Program-made: the position numbers and the translations under genes
Assembly (NCBI GenBank): GCA_947034895.1
Contig: OX344764.1
Coordinates: 66,693,348-66,757,347, forward strand
Source of the DNA: Rhytidiadelphus loreus
Taxonomy: Eukaryota; Streptophyta; Bryopsida; Hypnales; Hylocomiaceae
Direction of reading: 5' to 3'
Length of the DNA stretch: 64,000 nucleotides
Part shown: piece after piece, positions 24,099-35,604 of the stretch
How positions within the stretch are numbered: position 1 is the stretch's first letter
Layout of the letters: the number at the start of each line of letters is the position of its first letter
The notes under the pieces: model-generated
What the model was told of the DNA's origin: nothing
What the model saw: the letters and a program-made list of their open reading frames with translations, nothing else
Databases searched by the model: none

Positions 24099-24444
24099 TT
24101 AACCCTTAAACGTCGACACGGACGCCAAACGTCCGATGGATGACAAGGAATCTTTCACTAGAAGAAAATTGTGTTGCAGTCAACAAAATCCATAAAACTA
24201 TTGTGTTGCGAATTTCTGAAAACTATGTTGTAGTCAACATAAATGTCATTTGGATTTTGTTGACTGCAACACAATTTTCTATTAGTGTTTGAGTGTAGGA
24301 CGAAAGTGCAACTATTCATCCTTGAAATTGAGTTTGGAAAGGAAAGATCTCCTACAATACTTTGACTTCCAATAGGTGCTTTTGTTCACACGGTAATACA
24401 AAAGGATGATTTTGAGCATCACCCCTTCGACGTTCAAGGGTTAA
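24099..24444. mobile_element. TTAA-flanked (piggyBac-type) MITE with a nested insertion
   Basis: The left end is TTAACCCTTAAACGTCGA. The right end read on the other strand is TTAACCCTTGAACGTCGA, with one mismatch in 18. The element spans 346 bp including both TTAAs. A 132-bp CACTA-ended element sits inside it (24156-24287); removing it leaves about 211 bp. Related copies are at 23885-24060, 47815-47977 and 57717-57916. Confidence 0.75.
24156..24287. mobile_element. CACTA-ended MITE nested in the TTAA element
   Basis: The ends are CACTAGAAGAAAATTGTGTT and AACACAATTTTCTATTAGTG, continuing as about 37-bp inverted arms (GCAGTCAACAAAATCC). TTT is duplicated on both sides (24153-24155, 24288-24290). 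CACTA termini with a 3-bp duplication are the signature of the CACTA/EnSpm superfamily. 132 bp, non-coding. Confidence 0.7.
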
Positions 24445-24669
24445 GGGTTACTTAAATTGGATTATTAGTTTCGCTTGGACAGCAAGCCTCACCTTTCTGA
24501 TTTTCCGGGCACTTATGTGGCCGTGCCCAAAAGCAATTTCGTTGGAAACTTTCTGTTGCTGGCAGCGACTCGCAACGCAACATGGCAGGGACTCGTAACG
24601 CAACGTTAACATGCAGCCTCCACCACCTTTCCTCCTCTGGCTTCGCCAGCAGTCGTCCGTCCCTGTAAA

Positions 24670-24675
24670 TATAAA
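24670..24675 (+). promoter_or_regulatory. TATA box of CAD copy 1
   Basis: TATAAA lies within TGTAAATATAAAGCTCTC, about 140 bp before the start codon. The aligned position in copy 2 reads TGTAAAGCTCTC, so the box is missing there. Confidence 0.55.
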
Positions 24676-24816
24676 GCTCTCAAGCACTCAGAACCACAGC
24701 ATTCTACGCTTCTAAGCTTTAGATTCAGTTCCACAAAACGTCCTAAGCTTCTGAGCTTCTCACATTACATTACATTGCAACAGCTTCGCTGATTTCTACA
24801 TTTTGGTACAGACGAA

Positions 24817-26892
24817 ATGGAGCCCAAGGAAGGGTTCGATTGTGTGGGATACGCCGCGCACGACGCCTCGGGACACCTCGTGCCCTTCAAATTCAAGCGC
24901 AGGTGCCAATTCGATCTTGGCCAATTCTTCGCAACTGATTTGTTTCCTGTTTAGGTTTACGCACTCATTGCATTGGGTTTCGGAGTGATTCGCTTTGGAG
25001 AGAGAGCTTCTAACGACAGCTTGTGCATTCTTTCGATATCAGGAATTCTGGACCAGATGATGTCGTGTTTCGTGTTACCCATTGCGGAATTTGCTATGCG
25101 GAGGTCGTGTGGACCAAGAACTTTCTCGGGGATGTCATGTACCCTGTTGTGCCCGGGTGAGGACCTGCTTACTTGGCTCTCCCAGTTGTTTTATTGTATC
25201 CATTCTGTAGGAACGTGCAGGAACCCGATTCTGAAGATAGATTGGCTTGCAATTAATCGGATTCCGAAAGCTAAGTGGGGTACGACTGTATGTGCAATTG
25301 GGGTGATTTGCATTCATTTTCGCAGCTGTTGCACAATGTTCAGCCCTAAATGAATTAATCAATTCGATGTGTGGTAGGCACGAGATTGTAGGAGTTGTGA
25401 CGAAAGTTGGCTCCGGAGTCACGAAGTTCAAAATTGGAGATCGCGTAGGCGTGGGCTATTACGGCATGTCCTGCCAGGAATGCGATTCTTGCATAGAGGG
25501 TGTGGAAAGTATGTGCGAAAAGTCGTGTACGAGAGTCTTCAATGGCGTTGACGTGGATGGTACCATTACTCGAGGAGGATTTTCCAACATCATGCAAGCT
25601 CACCAACGGTAATCAATCTTGTACTATCCCTTGGTTCAATTCGAGAGGGTAAATGCTTTCGATCTTGCATTGGAATACGAACACTATAACAGGAAGTAGC
25701 GATTGCACGACGTGATCAATGATTTTGCAGTGATTTTGTAGTGGTTCCGTACTTTGCCTTCAACTCATGGTCTATAGTGAACCATTGCAAAAGAGCTGCA
25801 AACTTGTCCTAAAAGTCTTGGGCACGGAACCAATGCAGACCTATATCTAAACTCTTATTAAAACTATTTCAATCTCAAGTGGTTGCGAAGCCATTGTGTA
25901 ATGTAGTTCTAAACCATTGCAAAATTGTTAATAGATTTCTGGTAGCCCTTGCAAAACCGTTGCGAAACTATTGCAATCACAACCTTCTTTACCAGTGGAA
26001 GCGGTTTACGAGATGCTCACCACGTGAGATTGTTTGACGGTTTACAAGATGCTCACCATGTGAAAGTGTTTGACAGGTACGTGGTAAAGATTCCGGATTC
26101 TCTGCCTTCCGACCTTGCGGCCCCTCTGCTGTGCGCAGGCATCACAGTGTACAGCCCCATGATTCGCCATGGCATGAACACCGCCGGGAAGACGCTCGGC
26201 GTCATCGGTCTGGGCGGAGTTGGGCACATGGCCGTCCGGTTCGGAAAAGCCTTCGGTCTGAAGGTGACCGTCTTCAGCACATCACTCTCGAAGGAGAAAG
26301 AAGCGATTGGGGAGCTCGGAGCCGATGCGTTCGTGGTGAGCAAAGACGAGGAAGCCATGAAGAAGCAAGCCAATAGCTTGGATTTCATCATCAACGCTGC
26401 CTCGGGGGCCATTCCATTGGATCCTTATCTTGTAGCTCTGAAACAGAAAGGCGTGCTTGTGCTTGTTGGAGCTGCAAAGGAGCTGAAATTCGCCCCGCAC
26501 AATGTGTTCAACAGTGAGTGACATGCTCCAGCCTCATGGATAATCTTCTTGTTGAGAGAGAGTTGTTACGATTACTCCAAGGGTTTAGGGTTTATGATTT
26601 AGGAAATGATGATCCGCAGGACGGAATGATGAAGCGCATGTTCCTGTTGTGGTGGTTCTTGGTACTGAAACGGGGTTGATGTGATTCTTTTGCAGGGAAA
26701 ATCATTACTGGAAGTGCTTCTGGAGGGATTCAGCAGATTCAAGAGATGCTGAATTTTTGTGGAGAAAAGGGAGTGACGCCCATGATCGAGACCGTCAATA
26801 TTGATTATGTCAATGACGCTATAGACCGTATGTTGAAGAATGACGTTCATTACCGCTTTGTCGTTGACGTTGAAAACTCCTTGAAGGCATAG
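24817..26892 (+). CDS. Cinnamyl-alcohol-dehydrogenase-type zinc alcohol dehydrogenase (copy 1, intact)
   Basis: CAD-type enzymes reduce cinnamaldehydes and related aldehydes to alcohols with NADPH in the cytosol. Five exons: 24817-24902, 25043-25156, 25378-25608, 26077-26513 and 26696-26892, encoding 354 aa, the usual family length. Catalytic zinc ligands are visible as C43 ([10 protein letters not shown]), H68-E69 (PGHEIVG) and C163 ([12 protein letters not shown]). The structural zinc cysteines are C99, C102, C105 and C113. The nucleotide-binding loop is GLGGVGH at 188-194, followed by VTVFSTS, whose Ser211 is typical of NADPH-preferring members. A TATA box precedes it. Intron 3 holds a 316-bp MITE. 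The family is certain, but substrate cannot be told from sequence: bryophyte-type members need not act in lignin synthesis. Confidence 0.92.
25682..25997. mobile_element. CACTA-ended MITE in intron 3 of CAD copy 1
   Basis: The left end is CACTATAACAGGAAGTAGCG. The right end read on the other strand is CACTGGTAAAGAAGGTTGTG; both continue into GATTGC. GAA flanks both sides (25679-25681, 25998-26000). The duplicate gene lacks the insertion (about GCATTGAAGC at 32518), so the insertion postdates the gene duplication or was lost from copy 2. Confidence 0.7.
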
Positions 26893-27639
26893 TGAGTGGA
26901 TTTTCAGACCTTGAAGGGAGAATCTGTGTACATAGAAACGTACTCAATCTTTTTCACTTCACTGTAGATGGAGCTTGGGTTCATGAGATGTCTTCTGCCT
27001 TTGAGCGCAGAGCGAGCAAATGAAAGTTTAGTGAGAGTTGTGATCAATTGAGATTGATCAAAAACTTTATATTGCACCAGGTGGGAACATCCAGTTCCGT
27101 CGCTGGACACGAATTTGTACCCCTGAAATGAATGAGAACATGTTTTTGAAGTGATGTTGAAATTGTTACTTGTAAAGCTAATCTACCAGTTTCTGGTTAG
27201 GGTTCAAATGGAAAGGATTTCACTACCTATGGATTATAGAAATGAGCGTTCTCTTCAAATGTCACTGTTAAAAATTCTCATAATTTTCATTTAGTTCTAG
27301 AAACTAGAAAGCTTGTCGTTTCAAATTGCAAAGCTCCAATTCCCTGTTAGAAAAAGATATTATTCCTGACAGTTACCCCCGTCGTACTAATTAAAAGTGA
27401 CAAAAATGGATGTTTTCATCATTTTGTATATCATCCAGGAGGAGAAGAATAGGAGGAGAATAGCATTGAGGTTAGTACCAATATGAATGGAGTGTTTGTT
27501 GGGGTTGTTATGCTATCCTACTTGACTGCCTGATTGTCCAATTGTGGATTTTGATGCTTCGTCTATTCAAGCAGGCTTTGTACTAGTGTACATTAAGGTT
27601 TATTCTCACTTGGTGTTTGAAGTTTTGTAACTGAAAGTC
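26893..27639. other. 3' flank of CAD copy 1
   Basis: Non-coding sequence that is colinear with 33434-34160 and belongs to the segmental duplication. It probably includes the 3' untranslated region. Confidence 0.5.
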
Positions 27640-27700
27640 TTAACCCCTAAAGGAAACGTGGGGTTCAGGGAGACATTGTCAAAAAATCACATTTTTTTTG
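27640..27700. mobile_element. Single TTAACCCC terminus
   Basis: TTAACCCCTAAAGGAAACGT begins here, at the right edge of the CAD duplication. Downstream sequence at 27781-27830 (GATTATAATGTTTAAAG) has an inverted relative inside the 39079-40046 element. No matching right end was found. Confidence 0.4.
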
Positions 27701-30700
27701 GTTATTCAAAAATGAAAATTGAAACATTTTTTTTGAAACTTCAACCATACAAAACTGAACTAAAGTATTTTACCAGAAAATTATAGCCCATTTGACCATG
27801 CAGATTGGAAGATTATAATGTTTAAAGTGAAAAAAAAAAAAAAAAATCATTTTTGTAAAATAAGGTCATTAGACTTTGGGCCCTTTCAGAGTAAAATTTT
27901 TGCTCTACATGAAAATGAGTTTTTTGACAATTTAGAAGTACTATATGATGTGAAGTTCTCTCATGAAAATTTTTAGAAGCAAATATGGAGTTTAGCTTAT
28001 TCTAAATCACCCTGCTATGCAAAGACATTGAGTGAATTGACAATACACTAGTCATTTTTTGATGATTTCTTATGCAATGAGGAAATTTTTTTATTTGAAA
28101 TATGAATGATGGAATATGTGAAAAAAAATTCAAGAATTTTGACTTCAGAGATTGCAAGATGGAATTGCAACTTTTATTTGAAAAATGCTTACAAATTTCT
28201 CTTTTAGTTGTATGGCTTTGGGTCTATTGTAGGTCAAAAATGACTCCGTATTTATTAGAATTATTAGTTTAGGATTCAAGAAAAAAACGATAGCCTTTTA
28301 TATTTTCTCACCCACTACTTTGGAATTTTTGGGGATCACCAGGATGAACTGATTTCCAAAAAGTTTGTAAAATCAGTGAATAGCACCTACAGTTCATGCT
28401 CTGCTGCAAGTTGTGAACAAGTCAGACACCATCTTCTCGTTTTGTAAGCAAAGTAGACTGAAGTTGTTGATACTGCATGACATTGCTTATATGAACAGAA
28501 TTGATACTAGGATGCACTTAAAAAGTTCAAAAACTAGTAAGTACTTGAACACATTACAACTTTTCTGTTCGATTTCTATTAGCATTTTTGCACACAATAC
28601 AATTGAATGATTTGTTGTGGAATTCAATTTTTTGTGTTGCAGTGATGTCGGAGGTATTTGCATTGTCGCGATTATGAAGCTGATCACCTTCTTGAGGTGA
28701 ATTTATTGACATTTTTTAGGATGTTTCCCGATTTGTATTGAGATTAGCGCTTCGGTCTAAGGTCTACAATTTGTGAGAGCTAGTAGGAATCGACATTTTG
28801 GGTATATTAGGTTTTTCTTTCTCCGTTGGTATGAATTCTTGCAGGGTTTAAGATTTAGAAGGATATGGAATTTGACATTTAGTCGTTAAACTGCGAACAA
28901 TATTTCCTTCATCTCAATACTGCAAGTGGCACAGCAAGTGCCATTCTTCGGTGTGTGGAAATCGACTATTGAACGTTTTGGCAGCTGAGGCTTGCAAAAT
29001 TCGTCAGAAGTATGCAGTAATGAGATTCTAGGGTTTCTTCCTAAGGAAGAGTTCTGTTTGAAGAGCTTTCGGTCTCATCGTGGTAATTTTAAATTGGGCA
29101 ACAGAAGGCAACCACCAGAAGACACTTCTTGTATTAGAAGGCCTGCAGTTGTATACTTGTTTGAATTATGTTCTTTGAGACGTTGACAACGTCATGTTCA
29201 TGGATTTTGTAGAGTTATTTGGAGACTCAAAGCATCAGATACAACTAGAGGGATTCAATATTAGCAAAAAGACAAGGTTTAGGCTATGGTTCTTTGAAAT
29301 TTGGCTCAAGCCTACGTTGAAAAATCTTGCATTTTTGTTCAGTTTTTAAGGTAGATGGTGATTTCCTATACAAAAATATGTCTACATGTAATGATTTCTA
29401 TGGTGACTTTAGAAAAATCTGGGGTGTCATGCTAATTTCTAGGGAGCTTGGGAATGAAGAGCAAGCCCAACAGAAACCAAATAAAGGATCCTAGCCCATC
29501 CAAAGAGTCCAAGGAGTTTCCAACCCCCCTCCAGTTTTGGGCCCTTTGACTATCTAATGAAAATAGGCTATAAGTGGCAATTATTAGTATTCATAATGTC
29601 AATGTAAGAAGGTTTTGCCATCATAGCATATTTTGATTGGTTAAGGAGAGGCAAATTAAGATTGATGATGCTCATTGCTTGCCTTGTGCAAATTTTCAAC
29701 AAGGTGAGTAATACGTAGAAATTTCATTGGTTTGGCAGTGAGAAATCCAAGAGAAACCTCTACTACTACCAATCAATATTAACTTTGTGAGTGTGGATCC
29801 ACCTAATACAATCTAAATGCATGAGACTTTTGTCATTGTGACATGTTTTGATTCATTTGGTTAAGCAATCAAAGCAATCAAACAGCTCAACTCTCCTACA
29901 TCAACATTATCTTATTGCAAAGTAGGCCAAGTCATCAAGAATAATTGTAGATTAATCCCAACCTCGCCACTTGTGGCTCAATAGGTTCTTACCGGCAATT
30001 ATTCTCAATAACTTTGCAGTTTCCTAGTCCATATCACATGACAAACTTCTTATGTAGAAGAAGCTCATTCCCACCATACCATCAATGTGGATATGGTCTC
30101 ACAAACGAAAGGATATGAATGCCATATTGTTTACTTGTAATATAGATATATGTTCTAGAGTTGAGTTGAGGTTGCCGAGGCATTAGATTGGGAATGTGGC
30201 TCTAGGATGGTGAGATTCAGACCCTCTCAAGCAATGCTTCAAATACATCACTCTGTTACCACTCACGGCAAGACACAGGATTGAGCAGTTTGAGATGAGC
30301 AGTTGAAAAACAGATCTGAAAATGAATTGAATACAAGACATAGAAATTGAAATAATAAATGAGGCAAGCAACTTTGTGCTAGATGAACATTGGAATACTT
30401 AACGCAAAACAAGAAGCAAAGCTACACGAGATTTCTCAGTGATTGATGAACAACGATATCTCTTAATTGCGAATCATCTATTGTGCTTAGAAATAGTACG
30501 GTTTCTTCATTTTTCACCTTCTCTTAGACATTGAGATACACCCTGCAAGGCTCAACGATCTAAATTCCATGTTTGATGCCCTCTAGGTCTACATTAACTT
30601 AAGAAAATTTGATGTTGGAGGCTAGAGAAGGTGCTATAGGCACAATATGATGGACATGTGCAACAGAAACTAAGTTGACACTCTATTTTAGGATCTCCAA

Positions 30701-31394
30701 TGAGGCAATGGAAACATGCTCATTTTGCAAGTAATGGAGTAGAAGTAAAAGTAGAACACTTTGACCTAGAAATAGAGAGATATTATAAATATTTCTTCGA
30801 TATACAATGAATTTTTGTAGAGTGTTTTACCAATTGCAAGTTCAATATACACTTTGGTGCAATTTTTTTGAATATTATCCCCTCCTTGTTTTGTGTTTAA
30901 ATTACATGATGGATATCTATAGTATTCACTTCTAAAGGTCATTTAATACATCATCAATGATTGATAGTAGATTCAATCATAAATCAAACCCAACAAACAT
31001 CATGTTGTAGATTGAGGTATATAGCAATAAAAAAACTAAGTTGTCTCAATTTGTCTAACTAAGTAAAATTATTTGATAATGTTATTTCAAAAGAAATGAG
31101 CTGAACAAGGAACAACATGTGCCTTGCATATTGTAATAATTGAGGTTTTGAATGATTTCGTATTCTAAGAGTACAAATTTCTACAAATTTGAAGTGCATT
31201 TTTAATCACATCATCTATGCTAATGACAAAAATGAAAGGTCTATATTGTACAGTTTACCAGTAAAAAAAAAGCCTACAACCACTTATTAAAAATGGTATA
31301 CCATATATCCAAATATCCAAAATTTACACCTATTTTGCCATACAATCGATGCGCTTGACCAAATGCAAAAATGACAAAATCTTGTGTTCTTTTA
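27701..31394. other. Spacer between the CAD copies
   Basis: AT-rich, with short unrelated ORFs (for example 28992-29186 on the plus strand) that match no family I know. A poly(A) run lies near 27830. I see no supported gene. Confidence 0.4.
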
Positions 31395-34160
31395 AAGCTT
31401 TTCCGGGCACTCATATCGCCGTGAACCAAAGAAATTTGACTGGAAAGCAGTTTCTGTTGCGCACACACATGGCAGCGACTCGCAACGCAACATGCAGCCA
31501 CCTCCACCATGCTTCCCTTTCGTCTCTGTAAAGCTCTCAAACATTCACGACCACAACATTCTATGCTTCTAAGCTCCTTACATGACATTACATTACAATA
31601 GCTTCGCTGATTTCTACATCTTGGCACAGACGAAATGGAGCCCAAGGAATTAAGAAGGGTTCGATTGTGTGGGATACGCCGCGCACGACGCCTCGGGACA
31701 CCTCGTGCCCTTCAAATTCAAGCGCAGGTGCCAATTCGATCTTGGCCAATTCTTCGCAACTGATTTGTTTCCTGTTTAGGTTTGTGCACTTTTTGCATTG
31801 GGTTTCGGAGTGATTCGCTTTGGAGAGAGAGCTTCTAACGACAGCTTGTGCATTCTTTTCGAGAATTGAATTTTCAGGCATTCTGGACCAGATGATGTCG
31901 TGTTTCGTGTTACCCATTGCGGAATCTGCTATGCGGAGGTCATGTGGACCAAGAACTTTCTCGGGGATGTCATGTACCCTGTTGTGCCCGGGTGAGGACC
32001 TGCTTACTTGCCTCTCCCAGTTGTTTTGTTGTATCCATTCTGTGGGAACTTACAGGAACCCGATTCTGAAGATAGACTGGCTCGCAGTTAATCGGATTCC
32101 GAAAGCTAAGTGTGACTTTTGAGAGTGGGGTACGACTGTATGTGCAATTGGGGTGATTTGCATTCATTTTCGCAGCTGTTGCACAATGTTCAGCCCTAAA
32201 TGAATTAATCAATTCGATGTGTGGTAGGCACGAGATTGTAGGAGTTGTGACGAAAGTTGGCTCCGGAGTCACGAAGTTCAAAATTGGAGATCGCGTAGGC
32301 GTGGGCTATTGCTGCATGTCCTGCCAGGAATGCGATTCTTGCATAGAGGGTGTGGAAAGTATGTGCGAAAAATCGTGTACAAGATCTTTCAATGGCGTTG
32401 ATGTGGATGGTACCATTACTCGAGGAGGATTTTCCAACATCATGCAAGCTCACCAACGGTAATCAATCTTGTACTATCCCTTGGTTCAATTCGAGAGGGT
32501 AAATGCTTTCGATCCTGCATTGAAGCCGTTTACGAGATGCTCACCACGTAAGGTTTACGACGGTTTACAAGATGCTGGCCATGGGACTGTTTAACAGTTT
32601 ACAAGATGCCCACCATGTGAAAGTGTTTGACAGGTACGTGGTAAAGATTCCGGATTCTCTGCCTTCCGACCTTGCGGCCCCTCTGCTGTGCGCAGGCATC
32701 ACAGTGTACAGCCCCATGATTCGCCATGGCATGAACACCGCCGGGAAGTCGCTCGGCGTCATCGGTCTGGGCGGAGTTGGGCACATGGCCGTCCGGTTCG
32801 GAAAAGCCTTCGGTCTGAAGGTGACCGTCTTCAGCACATCACTCTCGAAGGAGAAAGAAGCGATTGGGGAGCTCGGAGCCGATGCGTTCGTGGTGAGCAA
32901 AGACGAGGAAGCCATGAAGAAGCAAGCCAATAGCTTGGATTTCATCATCAACGCTGCCTCGGGGGCCATTCCACTGGATCCTTATCTTGTAGCTCTGAAA
33001 CAGAAAGGCGTGCTTGTGATTGTTGGATCTTTAGAGGAGCTGAAATTCTCCCCGATTAATGTGTACTGCAGTGAGTGACATGCTCAAACCTCATCGATAA
33101 TCTGCGATTCTTACAAGGATTTAGGGTTTATGATTTGGGAAATAATGATGTCCTGCAGGACGGAATGATGATGCGCATTTCTCTGTTGTGGTGATTCTTG
33201 GTACTGAAACGGGGTTGATGTGATTCTTCGCAGGGAAAACGATCACTGGAAGTGTTGTAGGAGGGATCCAGCAGATTCAAGAGATGCTGGAGTTTTGTGG
33301 AGAAAAGGGAGTGACGCCCATGATCGAGACCGTCAATATTGATTATGTCAATGAGGCCATAGAGCGTATGATGAAGAATGACGTTCATTACCGCTTTGTC
33401 ATCAACGTTGAGAACTCCTTGAAGGCAGAGTGAGTGGATTTTCTGGCCTTGAAGCAACAAACAACATTTCTGTGTATACGAACGTAATCTTTTTCACTTC
33501 ATTGTAGATGGAGCTTAGGTTGATGCGATGTCTGCTGCCCTTGAGTGCAGAGCGAGCGAATGAAGTAAAGTGAGAGTTGTGATCAATTGAGATTGATAAA
33601 AAAATATTTCTGCTCAAGGTGGGAACATCCAGTTCCGTCGCTGGACATGAATTTGTACCCCTGAAATTAATGAGAATTTGCTTTTGAAGTGATGTTGAAA
33701 TTGTTACTTGCAAAACACATCTACCAGTTTGTGTTAGGGTTCAAACGGAAAGGATTTTACGACCTCCAGATGATCTAGATTATAGAAATGAGCGTTCCCT
33801 TCAAATGTCACTTGCGAATTCTCATAATTTTCATTTTTAGTTCCAGAAAGAATGTTATTTTCTTTTCTTTTCAGATCTCGAAGTTCCGAGGAAAAATTGT
33901 TCTTCCGAACAATCACACTGTTCATACTTGTTGAAAGTGACAAAAATGGATGTTTTCATCATCTTGTACAGTACATCATCTAGAAGGAGAACAGTAACAT
34001 TAAGTTTAGTACCAATGTGAATGGAGAGTTTGTTGGAGTTGTTCTGCTATCTACTTGACTTCTTGACTGCGTGATTGTCCAATTGTGGATTTTGATGCTT
34101 CGTCTATCCAAGCAGGCTTTCTACTAGTGTAAATTTTGGTTTATTCTCACTTGGTGTCCG
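31395..34160. repeat. Segmental duplication, right copy
   Basis: Direct partner of 24497-27630, covering promoter, gene and 3' flank of CAD copy 2. Exons are nearly identical; introns and flanks differ by small indels. Confidence 0.8.
31635..33433 (+). pseudogene. CAD-type dehydrogenase copy 2, exon 1 frameshifted
   Basis: Exon positions mirror copy 1: 31635-31727, 31878-31991, 32228-32458, 32634-33070 and 33234-33433. Exon 1 has a 7-nt insertion (TTAAGAA) after the fifth codon. Translation from the ATG therefore shifts frame and meets a stop in exon 2. The CAD frame itself has a TAA just upstream of GFDCVG and no start. The TATA box of copy 1 is also absent. Exons 2-5 remain open and keep the catalytic Cys, the four structural cysteines, GLGGVGH and FSTS. 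Changes include YYG to YCC before the structural zinc loop, a different end to exon 4 ([12 protein letters not shown]), and one extra C-terminal Glu. It is likely a recent pseudogene, unless another start or first exon is used. Confidence 0.72.
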
Positions 34161-35604
34161 ATGTGTTGCCTCAAGAATGGATTTAGTGGCACCTTTGCGC
34201 TAGATTCATTTTTTTTGTGCAGTACTATTAACGTGCTAGTATCCAGATTCTCTAAGTATTGTGTGAACCTTGCATTTGACTTCCTGTTTCCTCACCACAA
34301 ATAAATTTCAAACCACACTCCTTATCTACAAGAGTTACACTTGGAGTAACTCCAATGTGATTTCCTTCATCAAATTTGATATTTGACCTCCTTGCTTTTT
34401 GAATTTGCATCATTGTAAAGAAGAAAGGAAGCTCCAGTGTTTGAGAAGCAAGAATACATCAAGAGCTCCGTCTCACTATCTCTGTGTCAACGAAGTGAAG
34501 TTAAATTGTATTCTACAGTATTTTGAATTTAGTGCAAGATTGAACAGTAATGTATTAACCAATTTCCACAAAAATAAATATATTTTAGGAGACATTGATA
34601 ACCTTCTCAAATCTGTACACCCAATTTTCTTTAATATCACCTTCCGTAATATCACATCCACTAGAATCTAGAAGAATCTAGAACCTTATTCACACATTTC
34701 CGAGTTCCCACTTCAGCGCTAGCATGACGTCAGCATCGAATACCAAACCCTCACTTCAAATTTTCAAAACCCGCGCCAATTTTTGCTACCTTTCACTTTT
34801 CCATTTCCAACCTACCAAACACAATCAGCTCGCAAGGTACCTTCCTTCTGACGCCTCGCTCTTCTGTCAAGGTGCCTTTTTTCAAGTTCTTATTACTGTG
34901 GCGCTTATTGTTGACGTGCTCGCGGATTGTCTTCCACAACACTTGATTACGTATATTCGGCACGATTAGGGTTAGTGAATCAATTGGAGTATTGGGTTCA
35001 GAGCTTTTTCTGGAAATTTCTATTGAACATGGAGTGAACGGCGCTTGAGAGTTAGGGTTCTTTCCATAGTATTCGAGTTTTGTTTGCGCTGTTGCGTTTC
35101 TTGGTAATCGAAGTTGGGGCAATTCTGCGACGGATTAGTTGTCTGTAATTGCTGCAGTTTTCCTGAGTGGAATTGTACTATGGGGTGCCGTTGCTTTTGG
35201 TGGGGCCTTTCTTGCCACTTTAGGGTTTCACGGGTTTATTGATCGGTGGTCGGTTCGAAGTTATATAAGTGATTTGCTCCTGTTTTTCGCAATGGAAAAG
35301 GAATTAGAGTTTGGTAGGGGATGCCCGTTCTTTTCTGCTTTGATGGAGCCTTTCTTGCCATTTTTGGGTTTCATAGGGTTTTATGATCGGTGCATGGTTA
35401 CATTGGGAACAGTAATTAGAAAGTACAGAGAAGTGTAGTGGATGCCCGTTTTTCCCTGTATTTTTCTTTTTGTATGTTGTAAACTAGTTCATAAAACCGA
35501 ATTGGACCAGGTGGGGACGGATCTGTGAGTGATATCGCCACATTTGATAAAGCCGTAGTGTTCAGTAAGTCGAGGTGCTGGACTTTTGTGGACCCGACTC
35601 CGAC
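34161..35604. other. Upstream and leader region of the ING gene
   Basis: From about 34700 the composition becomes less AT-rich, and the short ORFs overlap. Part of this is probably the 5' untranslated leader of the ING gene, but no start site can be fixed. Confidence 0.35.

Larger units (their letters stand above)
24497..27630. repeat. Segmental duplication, left copy (partner about 31395-34160)
   Basis: Both promoters, all exons and introns, and the 3' flanks of the two CAD genes align in direct orientation. Homology begins near TTCCGGGCACT and ends near GGTTTATTCTCACTTGGTGT. The left copy differs by a MITE in intron 3. A TTAA-type terminus lies at its right end. Confidence 0.8.

Noticed and set aside
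26053..26412. Long antisense ORFs over CAD exon 4, and the same at 32565-32969
   Set aside because: They are GC-rich shadows of a real exon, identical in both copies for that reason.
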